A stretch of DNA of 64,000 nucleotides from Lepidostoma basale. Its lineage: Eukaryota > Arthropoda > Insecta > Trichoptera > Lepidostomatidae. The stretch spans positions 1 through 64,000 of the forward strand of contig JAHDVF020001351.1 of the NCBI GenBank assembly GCA_022606425.2, given 5' to 3'. How positions within the stretch are numbered: position 1 is the first letter of the stretch; every line of letters begins with the position of its first letter. The translations under genes and the position numbers were made by a program. Positions 8,026-20,000 of this stretch are shown here, in pieces. Below the pieces are notes generated by a model that saw nothing but the letters and a program-made list of their open reading frames with translations, did no database searches and was not told the DNA's origin.

Positions 8026-11000
8026 GTGAGACTTTAATTTTATTATATAGTAAATGTTAAACTAACTAATTAACTAAACATCACGCCGTCTCTCCGAAGG
8101 GGTAGGCGGAAATAATGGATCGTCACATTTTTCTTTTCTGACATACTTCACTGGCTTCCTCAACATTCATACATTGTGTCATGCACGCACGTCTATTTCT
8201 CCGACTTCTCACGTGGCCGGCTTTCAATATTTGATTTATTTGATTGTGTTACGTTTTCCTCTGTCTTCCTCTATTTCTTGTTTCATTTATATCGTTAACA
8301 TATACTTTTTTACCATTCTTTCTTCATTAATTCTTTCCATGTGTCCAAACCATCTTAATGATCTGTTCTGAATGACCTTTTTTGATTCATGTTCCATTTC
8401 CATACAATAATATTAAATGTTCTATTATTATAACACCATACTCGTATATAAGTCTGTATGTATTCTATATACTGATGTATATACAATAATGATAGACATG
8501 ATTGCTTTGCCTTGGAACGACATATGCAAACTTGACCGAAACCAATGCTATAGAAGAGGTTATACATAAAATAGAATAAAAAATACAACCTAACAATTAC
8601 ACTGATACAGGCACAATATACTTTTACATACTTATCGAGTTTCACCTATATTCATACATCGTAACACGCTTGATCGTGAATTTTATGGATTTAGTTAAAT
8701 TTTTATATGTTTTTTTTTTATATTATCTATTAAGTGTACAACACTTATTTTAATGATAAATAAAAAATAAATACAAACATGTTTTGGACACACAAGCCCT
8801 TCATCAGTGATACATATTATTATAAATAAATATCAATATCAATGAAAGCGAAAATGGCCGTTCACAATGGAGTTCTGGTCCCAACACTAATGTATGGAAG
8901 CGAAGCATGGAACTGGCAGAAGAAGGATGAGAGCAAAATAAATGCGGTAGAGATGAGGTCCCTAAGACGTATGTGTGGTAGAACGATATACGACAGAATG
9001 TCAAATGCTGATATAAGAAAGGAATGTAGAGCGGAAGAAGGTATTATGAACAAAATTATGAAAGGATCGCTGCGTTGGTTCGGACATATGGAACGCATGG
9101 ATGGAGAAAGAATGGTTTAGAAAGTATACGTTAATGATGTAAATGGGGTACGAAGTCGAGGCAGACCGAGGAAAACATGGCATGACCAAATTAATCAAAT
9201 TTTAAAGGTTGGTCATGTTAGAAGTTGGAGGAATCGACTTGCGTGTATGACTCGTTGTATGAATGTGGAGGATGAGGTTTGTCAGGATAGAGTAGTGTGG
9301 CGGTCCATTCTCTCTGCCTACTCCTGCGGAGAAACGGCGTGATGGTTTGTTTGTTTGTTTGAGTTTCAATATTAAAATAAAAAAAAATTCACAAATGTGG
9401 CCGGTTTGACAGATATTATAGTAAGTAGTTATAGTTTTGGATAATAACCCTGGACGGAATCATATTATAAAGATAATCTGACATGATCATCATAACTCAT
9501 TAGGCCAAAAATTCACTTACGACAATATGGCTCATGAGAGCCATATTGTCGTAAGTGATTTTTTGGCTCATGAGAGCCATATTGCCGTAAGCGAACTTCT
9601 ATACATGAGTACAGAGATGTATTAGAACATACTAGAGAGGTTTTGTCACTGTCATACATTGCGCAGAATTTAAAAGTTTTCAAGAATTTTATATATTTCC
9701 GAGAAAACTAAAATTTATGTAAAATTATGTATAAAATCTGAAACGTTTTGAAATTATGGACAATTATTCAAACAGCGTGTCAGTAATTAACTAAGTTTCA
9801 AAGCGCCCATTTCAAAAACAAGCAATCCATCAATGGTGAATAGGAGCAGTTTGGAAAATGTAAGCGTATACTATGTTTGGTAATAACTTTTTCTGCGAAC
9901 ACCACAATCGAACGGGCTGTACCGGCATACAAAGAGATATCTCAAGTGATAGATGCTAGAGATCAGTTTGACAGGCTAAAAATATAAAGTGTTGTTTTTA
10001 AATGAACATATGCCGTTAGAAATTTATGTTAATTTTGCAATACTTAATAAATTTTCTATTTTTATTGTTTATGGGATGTTAAAATATTTCCATGGAAAAA
10101 AAAATACTTCATTTATTGTTTCTTGAACAATGATGTAAAACTGCATATTAAATAAGTAATATAAATAAAAATTGGAATAATTTCTTCAATATTATTTTAA
10201 AGTTCTTACAGATGTTGGTTTGTTTTAAGTGCCTAATTACTGCTTATTTAAGAAAAACCGTTTTACGTGGAACATAATTTAAATAGACAATATGTACACC
10301 ATCTAAAAATAACATGTGTTAATTTATTTTTATTTTGTTATTTTATTTTGTATCATTGTATTTTATATTTTTTTGTGGATGTTGGACGGTCGAAGTGTGC
10401 GCGGGAGATGCCTATTGGTGGCGATGAGGTTCGCAACCCATCACACCGCGTCTCCCGCGGGGTGAAAAGAGAAGGATGGAGTGCCGCATCGATTAAAGTG
10501 TGACAGTCCATTCTTTCTGCCTACCCTTTCGGGGAGACGGCGTGATGGTTAGTTAGTTAGTTAGTTAAATAAAAATTAAATAGTCCATTGTTTTGGCCGA
10601 AACACTATGATACTTCAACATTATTACTGTTAAAATTTATAACACCGTTATAATATCACAATTTATATTTATTCACCGAGAATGTCGCGACAGCTGTTTC
10701 GCCAACCGATGTTGGCATCATAAAAAAATAAGTTTTTTGTAACACCTGATGATGCCAACATCGGTTAGCGAAACAGCTGTCGCGACATTCTCAGTGAATA
10801 AAAATAAATTGTGATATTATAACAGTGTTATAAATTTTAACAGTAATAAATAAAATAATAAGAATATCCAAAAAGCTAAAATGGCAGTTCACAATGGTGT
10901 TCTTTTACCGACCCTTATGTATGGAAGCGAAGCATGGAACTGGCAAAAGAAGGATGAAAGTAAAATAAATTCAGTAGAAATGAGATCATTTATATACCTA

Positions 11001-14000
11001 ATATATGTGTGAATAATGTGTCAAATGATAATAATAATGCCCTAGTGATGCACAAATTCATACTTAGTTTAAGTTTTATAAACGGAAGAAGGATGACAAC
11101 CATACGAAACATGTTTGTGTTAACGAGTTACAGGAGAGTTAGTGAGACAATGAAGAAGGAGATGGAGAACAATTCAGAAGTTCTGAGTCTTGGTGGGTCT
11201 ATTTGTCCCAATCATCGTCGAAGGGGACACATGTTGTTATATCTTCCAGAATGCAAAACAAACCTGCCAATGGTTTTGCCAGTATGTAGAGCAATTTTTT
11301 TGCTAAGCCGTCTCATCTCGGAGGTCGACCTATGAAAGTGTGGTTCTCGTAAAGGAAGCATTCTCACTCATGTTTATTAATTAGAATGAAAACGTCTGTT
11401 TTCTAGAAGTTTGGTTTTATTTTATGGGAATGACATGTTTCGCCTTGCACTGTTTAAGAAACAATTAAATACATTTAAATTGTGTTAAATGATAAGTTTT
11501 GATCTAAATAAATAAACAAATGAAATTTGAACTGTTTAAAATATGATTTTTTTTTCTAGGTTCTGGCAGCACTAGCCGCCCAGTCCATCAACATATCAGT
11601 CGGCCTTTGTCAAGGCTATTCTGCAATCCTGTTACCTCAACTCGTTAATGACCGACCAGACTTCACGGCGGAGCAGGCCTCATGGATAGGTAAATCCATC
11701 TTTGCCTTAGTTGTGATGACTTTGAGAGCACCATTCATTTTGTTCCCAGCACCGAATCTTCTTTCGATATCTTTATTCATTTTTCCATCTCTTGTAAACA
11801 TGCTTCCCAGATAGATAAATTCCGTAAGCTGTTCCAGTTTCTTATCGTTAGCGCTAATGTCACAATTATTTGTTCATATTATGTTATAATTTTATATATT
11901 AAAAAATAATTACCCAACCCAAAAAAATAAGCCAAGTGTTCCGTTAAAATATTCAGGTTTTAGTAAGAAACTCTGTCATAGATGTTACTAGTGGTAAAAC
12001 GATGTGTGCTAAAATTTTAATTGCTGATGAAAGGAAGGAATATAGAGCGGAAGAAAGTATAGGGTGTTATTTAGAGATTTGGTTTTTAAACTGGCAACAT
12101 TGTTTCTACAAACTGTCAATTTGACAGTTGATTTGTAGTCAGTACGTTTTGCTATTTCACCATGCATAAGCTGACGACAGAACAGAGCTTGCAAATTGTG
12201 AAAAATTATTTTGAAAATCATGGTTCGGTTCGCCAAACTTATCGTGCACTACGTGGTCGACATAATCGTCCATCCGAGCAAGTTATTCGGAAGACCATGG
12301 ATCGTTTTCGCACCACGTACACTCTAGTGGATAACACGCATCCACAAAGACGACAATTGTTGAAAATTGGATTTCACGATTGCGCTTCATTCGAGCTAGC
12401 CGTGGCGCTCATATGCCCGAAATCATATTTAAACAATAATGGCACAAATACATATATACATATATATTAAATTAAGCCAATATCATACCATAGACCTTAA
12501 CATTATTTTATTGTTTTTTATTCATTTTGAATACGTATTGTATACCTCTAAAAACACCTTATATTATGAACAGAATTATTAAAGGATCACTGCGTTGGCT
12601 TGGATATATGGAACGCATGGGTGAATAATGAAATTAATATAAAATATTATAAATCTTCTAGAAAACATACGTTATTATTATTCATATTAATTAGTTTCTG
12701 GTTTCTTAAGCAGCTGAAATAATATGAGTTATCGCGACATGCAATCAAAAGTGTAGCCAATAATTTAATATGAAACGATTGCACATCCTTCTGTACGTTT
12801 GTTTTCTATGCTTTGTTAAACATATGACAATAGTAAAAAAAAATAATCTCAGGAATTTACCGAGTCTCGTGACAATGTGATGTTCGCTGGTTTTGCAATC
12901 AAACGGTGCTGTAATATCCTCAGATTAGATGGAAACACGTGCTCTAAGTATAAATGGCAGCGTTTTTAATAAGTGCCGTGCATTTATGGTATAATTTTAA
13001 GTACTCGGAATATGTATAATCAAATGTGTCGTGTAAAAATGGTAAAGATCCGGAAACCGTATAATTTAAATGTAAATCGCATGTTTCTTAGTTTAAGAGA
13101 TAAATATAATGCACTGAATGGCGACAATTTATATATCTAAACTCTGCATCACAGAAAACCCCAATGCGAAGAAGTCTACATTGCGTAGTCAAAGTATTCT
13201 GCGATACGTAGTTAGTCTGTGCCGAAATACTGTCTTCGCACAATTTTTGGCGATCAAGCCTTTGCGGTAGCCGGCCCTTCTTCCTCAGCCTATTCCTGGA
13301 CAAAGGCCTCCTCCATTCGCTTCCATGTCACTCTGTCTTGTGCAGACTGCATCCAGGTTATTCCGACATGTCTGTTCAGATCATCCTTCCACCGTAGTTG
13401 CGGTCGCCCTGCACTTGTCTTTGCCGTCCACGGTCCCCAAGTCAGCAGTCTTCTTGTCCATTTTTCGTCTGGGCTTCTGGCTACGTGACCTGCCCATTGC
13501 CATTTTAGAGTCGCCACCCGGTGGATGATGTTAATGACCTTTTTTTTCTCTCACCGTATCATTTCTGACTCTGTCTCTTAGGCTTATTCCTAACATGGCT
13601 CTTTGGGTCACTCGTAGTTTATCGGCACTTTGTTTGGACAATGTTACAGTTTCAAGACCATAAGTACCAACTGGCAGAACACAGGCTTCATAGACTTTTC
13701 GTTTCAGGTTGAGCGGTATTTTCCGGTTTGGACCCATTTTTCCGGCCGGCCCTTCAGCTTGGAACAATCTTCCTCCTATATTATCCTTTTTATATTTGAT
13801 TAACACGAATGAATGATGTTTCGCCTGTCTAAGATATTATCAAATGTCAGATAATAATTAAATAAAACGATGTTTTTTAACTACTTCCACTTTTGTCTTT
13901 ATTTAGATAGCGACCGGTTTCGCCAGGCTCGCTGGCATCGACAGACTGGTAACACTATTGTAAACTTAGTCCTTTATATACATACAGATCAGGGGTGGTA

Positions 14001-17000
14001 AACATGATTCTATACAAAAATAATCTTCAAATATTTATGTAAAATTTTTCTGAATTTAACTATTGGTATTACAGGTATTCTTGGAGGTTCGTGTTTAATA
14101 CAATGGGTTTTAATTTTTATTATCTCTTACATATTCATATATAATTTTTGAAAAAATGGTTATTTTGTTTAAATTTTTACTGAATTTAAATATTATATGT
14201 TATAGTTCTTGGTCCGTAAGGTTGGCCGCGCCTTATTCGGTTTTCCCAATCCATATAGCTGCTAGGGTCTAGAATCAATCAAAAACACATTTTGGGCAGT
14301 AATCGATTCCAGGAATATTTTTTATTTCTTTATATGGGGTATAGCAACGGGGAGTGCACAAACAGTATTTGGTCATTAAGAACTACTTGGTCAGGGGTAT
14401 TGTATTTTAGCCTATTTATTTCTAGAATTTCTAATTTGTCTAGTTTTTGACTTTTTGGGCATTTATGCCCAATGTGTAATGTCAGATATTTGATAATGCG
14501 TTAAACAGGCGAAACGTGTCACTCACAAAATACATAATACAATTTTAATTCGTATTAATTATTTAACATGGAGTCTTACATCATTGTTCAAAAAACAACA
14601 CCTAAATAGTAGTTGCAACCTGTGAAATATTCACGGAAGTAAAGATTTTCTACCCTTTAAAAATTTGGTTTACTGTACAATCGTAATAATATTTAACTTT
14701 TGTTGTTGTTGTTTTTACACACATTGTTTTATTGTTTTTACACAAACGATAAAAATTGTTTTTACACACACGATAAAAATTTCACAATTTACAAAATACC
14801 AAATTGTGTTCTAACTGTTAATTCAAAACCTTTGTTTTATATCACAAATTGTATTTATTTTACTTTACGACAGCTGTTTCATCAACCAATGTTGACATCA
14901 TCAGGTGTTACAAAAATATATATCAAATGTTAAATTTTCGTAATTTTTCGAATCTTTGTGTATTTGTTCCTAAGTCAATTTGAATAATTTATTTGATATA
15001 ATTTTGAAAATCTTGCTGAAATTGAGTTAGGTACCTAAATATTTTAATTTAAAGAATGGTTAGTTACTGTTTATTTTGTTTTCATTTTGTTTTCAACACT
15101 ACTGTCATACAACAATAATCAGAACAAAATTCAATAATCCAGTAACGTTCACAGGCATGCGCATTTCGAAATTTTCAAATTACTTTCGGAGAGAATCGAA
15201 GTATTTCTTTCTCGCTTTCTTGTTTTCAAAATGTTATCGTACGCTTTCTTGATGACATCCAGATTTTTGCCTTATTTTATACATTTTTATCTCATCATGT
15301 ATTGTCTTTTAATAAGAAAAATAAAACGCTAATGAGTATTTCCAAAAAAATATTAAACCACAATAAAATGACTCGACTGTATCGCCTTCTTTAATTCTAC
15401 ATAACATACAATTTTCCATACAGAACAGTTTGCATAGTGATAAAGTTACTTTGTTTGTTCGTATATAGATGAGATAATCATCCAGATGTAAAAAAAATAG
15501 CGCAGGACATTGTGACAATAGGAATAGATTATCAGATTGTTACAAAGTCATTAAAGGCGTGTATAAAGATGATGAGTTAAAATGACTACTTATTTGTGAT
15601 AATCGAAGCTATTATATTCGCGTAACAACACAGCATCTTTCTAGATGAAAACACAACATAATTTGTCTCAATCTATCTTATCACATAATGTGCGGGTGTT
15701 TCGTAATATTAGCGAGCTTAAGAATGATCCAAATAATATACATACCATACATATGCGTAAATACTTCAATTCATAAAATATAAATGTTTAAATTATATAT
15801 AAAATATAAATATTTAAAAAGTAATATAAATCAAATCAAATCAAATCAGTTTATTAACTCAAAATACATTACAAACCGCAAAATGTTTAAGGCATCTATT
15901 GAGTACAGATAAAATATTATAAAAATACAACATAATACCAGGAACACATTAGAGATGGTTCGACATTAGGAAGACAAGATACTTTCTAAAGTCAAGAATA
16001 TTTGTCCCCTGAACGTACCATCACTAATATGAAATACGTCGATCTCCGAGGAGACCGCGTTCAGCAGATTAATTGCTCTTCCCACCGGTGTCACCAGAGG
16101 CAGATTGGTTCTGGTGGCCGGTAGGTAAAACAATATGTGCTGTGGCTGTCGGAGAAATCTATCAGGGACAAAAAGACCAACACCCTCTAGCACGGCCGAG
16201 TTCTCGATATATCCCCTGATTAATTTAAAGAAATGGGTAACGAGATGCCCATCTCTTCGAAGCTGTAAAGAATCGGTTCTGAGCATTCCTAAAAGAAATG
16301 CCGTGGGATAGAGCCACGGATAGCTACCATACTCCCTCATGTAGAGATTTTGACATACTTCTCTGGCATTATAGACATTCATATATCGTGTCATGCACTC
16401 ACGTCTACACGGAATATCTCGCCTCGTGAGGAGAAGCTCAGAATTATCAATTTTAAAGTGAATTATTTTATGAAGCCACATCATATCATGAAGAGTACGT
16501 CTATTTTCAAGAGAGTCCAAGGAGTGAAAAATTAGGGCAGATTTGTAATCAGAGAACGACCCGCACATGATCAATAATCAATCATTCATTTTATAAGGAT
16601 TAATTGTATCTCAATAGAGACGAAGATGTAAATTGTTTTCTGGGAACAGAATAGGTGGTCGAGGCGCTTACAGGACTTATGACCTGTCATTGCTTGGGTT
16701 AAGCGATCGCTTTATGTTTAACAACATTCCCCATTCCGCCCTTCTTACGAACACCACGTCTGACAAAATTTTGGAAGACGTATATATGCTAGAATGCTGC
16801 GCTGCACTTCACATTTTTATAGTTCAATCTACACTAGCGCCATTCATTAAGATTGGGAAGCATTAAGCAGAAAATCTTTATAAATAATATAATAATTACA
16901 AATTCATTTTTATGTTTCACAGCAAGCCTTGGGGTGATATCAAATCCGATAGGAGCGCTGCTCGGAGGTGTGATGGTGGATGGACTCGGTAGAAAGTCCA

Positions 17001-20000
17001 CGCTACAGGCGATCGTTCTCCCAGGGCTGGTTGGCTGGTCCACCATAGCCCTGTCCACATCATACGCGGGGCTGTGCATCGGAAGATTCATCACAGGATT
17101 TACAATCGGTAAGATAAGTTTTCCAGATCCTGGAAGATACGCTTTTCTTTTAGATTTAAAGTCATTGACATTAGAGAGTCAGTCATGACGACATTCGCGG
17201 CCGAGTGGTGTGTTCTTTGACTGGCACCCCAAAGATCCCGGATTCGATTCCCGGAGATAGCAGTGTCTGGTGTAGAATTCACGTGACAATAAAATAACGA
17301 TAGATTAGCTACCTATCACATGTCACGAGAATTACCATATAAACTCTGCTGGAGAGTCTTCAAAGTGCTACATGGAATGGCACCAAGTTATATATCTGAA
17401 CTCTGTATAACGGACAGCCTAAATTCAAGGAAATCCACACTTCGCTCGGCGAACTCCTCAGCAATAGGAAGATTAGTTGAGCCGAAGCGTTGCCCCAGTA
17501 CAAATTTCGGGGATCGAGCGTTCGCGGTAGCCGGTCCATCAGCTTGGAACAATCTTCCTTTACACCTCAGATGCATAAATGATCCGACAGATTTCAGATC
17601 TAAATTGAAAACCCATCTTTTTCATATTTCATACCCAATTTAAACATGTATACTTTGTTCTACTATACTTTTTGACCGATCGCTATTTAAGCGTTCACAT
17701 TTAGATTTTTAGATTTAAAACACGTCTTAATGCGCCCTTGAGGTGATTACATCACAAAAACGGCGCTTTAAAAGTTAGTATATTATTATTATTATTATAT
17801 CTATAATACCCTTTACATCGATTCGGCGCATGCTGTCATGATGTAAAGAGCTATTCAACAAAATAATAATAATAATAATTCATCTACTTTCTATTTCGTT
17901 CGTAATAATTTAGTTTCAAATCGCTTTTCCACACAACTTTTGTATTGTGTTTGAATTCTATGTCATTATATTATCGTCCTTCAAGTAATGCATACGTTGA
18001 GTGCACTGTCCACTCCTTATGACCTCTTTCTTCATTTTCCAATCGCTTGTAAACATACTTCGATTGATATTTTTTTAAATAAAGATTATCGGTAATTGCT
18101 AAGCCAAAACCCGGACAATAACATTGATCAAAACGCGGACAAAAAAAACTGAATGTGTAATTGGAGTAAATTTAATACATCTAACCTTAAAAATATTTTT
18201 TGCTTCCCAGATCGACTTACATAGTTAAGTGGGTACCTATTACACTATTGCCTATTATAAACTAATACGAGAGTAAGAAATTTGATATACGTTTCATATG
18301 TCACTCAAGGTTTAATCCAACACCTCAATACTGATAATCTACAGTGGCGTACAACGCTTAAAGCCGTGCCAAACTGTTTTAAACAAGCTCTCCACATCGG
18401 TCTCCACCGGCGGTTTAAAACTGTGTAGACACTTGTTTGAAACCAAAATTCGTTTGACCTTCAATTGTGGACGGACGCCCATAGTATGCGTGTGGAGCCA
18501 CCGTTTAAACACGCATTACACACGTGCAGAGCTTGTTTACAACAGTATGTGGACGCTACACCAACCGTGGGCTCCACACCTCTCCACCAAGGTCACCCCT
18601 GTGGAGAGCTTGTTTCAAACAGTGTGGCACGGCCTTCAACAACATTTGTGGACGGACGCGCATAGTAGCGTGTGGATCCCGCCGTTGTAAACACGCATTC
18701 CGCAATGCGGGCAATCCACATTCCACCAGTCAAGGTCAGTTGCATAGCGGCATCGCGCATCGGTGGAGTGCGGACGTATTGAACGAAAATGGTGTCTACT
18801 GTGGATGCCACACCAACCGTGGGCTCCACAAAGGTGACCCCTGTGGAGAGCTTGTTTACAACAGTATGTTGACGCTACACCAACCGTGGGCTCCACAGCG
18901 CTCCACCAAGGTCACCCCTGTGGCACGGCCTTTACAGTCATAAATGGCAATCTGGAAGATCGACGAAAAACAAATTGAATGTACCAGGATTGCAGAATTA
19001 TTAGTGGCTATTTGAAGACTATTTTCTGTTCCAGGTATGAGCACTGCAACTTACATCTACGTTGCGGAAGTCGCGACACCTTCAAGTAGAGGTGTGTTGG
19101 CCGCTGTTGGACCAGCCCTCGTATCCTTGGGCATATTCTTTGTCTATGTCCTCGGGTCGTTCATCCATTGGAAGACCGTCGCGGTAGTCTGTGCCGTAGT
19201 TTCGATCATGACTCCTCTCTTACTTCAAATGGTGCCAGAGTCCCCGCTCTGGCTCGCTTCGAAGGGAAGAGTTAAGGAAGCCTACGAGTCGATGTACTGG
19301 CTGAGACAGAACAACAACTTGGCCCAAACTGAATTGGACGAATTCTCAAAGACCAACACAGATGTCGAAGGTAACTTTTTAGACAAAATGAGATCTGTAC
19401 GAAGATGGTCAGTGCTGAAGCCATTTATTACGCTTCTACTGTTCTTCACCTTTCAAGAACTGTCGGGGATTTATGTAATCCTTTACTACGCTGTCGACTT
19501 CTTCAAAGGTGTCGGAACAAGTGTAAACGAATTCACGGCATCGATGATAGTGGGGGGTATGAGAGTCGTGATGGGAGTCTTCGGGGCCTGTTTGATAAAC
19601 CAGATTAGGAGAAAAGTTTTGGCAACTACCAGTGGAATTTTGTTGAGTTTGACTATGCTAGGAGCCGCAGTATGCGACACGTTGGAAGGCAGTCCTATGA
19701 TAAAACTGGTTTGCATTCTGGGCCACGTATGCGCAAGCATGATAGGGTTCCTTCAGCTTCCATGGATAATGTCAGGTGAACTGTATCCACAGAAGATTAG
19801 AGGGATCATGTCAGGAGCAACAACGTGTTGTGCTTACGTTTTGATATTTTTCAACATCAAAACGTATCCAAATTTAGTTGGTGTTGTTACGAACAACGGA
19901 ACTTTGTACATTTTTGGTGGGTGTGCCATGCTTGGTGCGGTGTTTTGTGCCTTATTCTTACCAGAAACTAAAGGGAAGTCTCTGACGGAGATCACTCTGG

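Noticed and set aside
17186..17260. Possible tRNA gene in transporter intron 3
   Set aside because: Same SINE-T head as at 46388; no cloverleaf, and a SINE body follows.
18433..18943. Open frames of up to 139 codons between transporter exons 3 and 4
   Set aside because: They lie wholly in the GTGG element, in several frames at once, a result of its G+C-rich repeated words.
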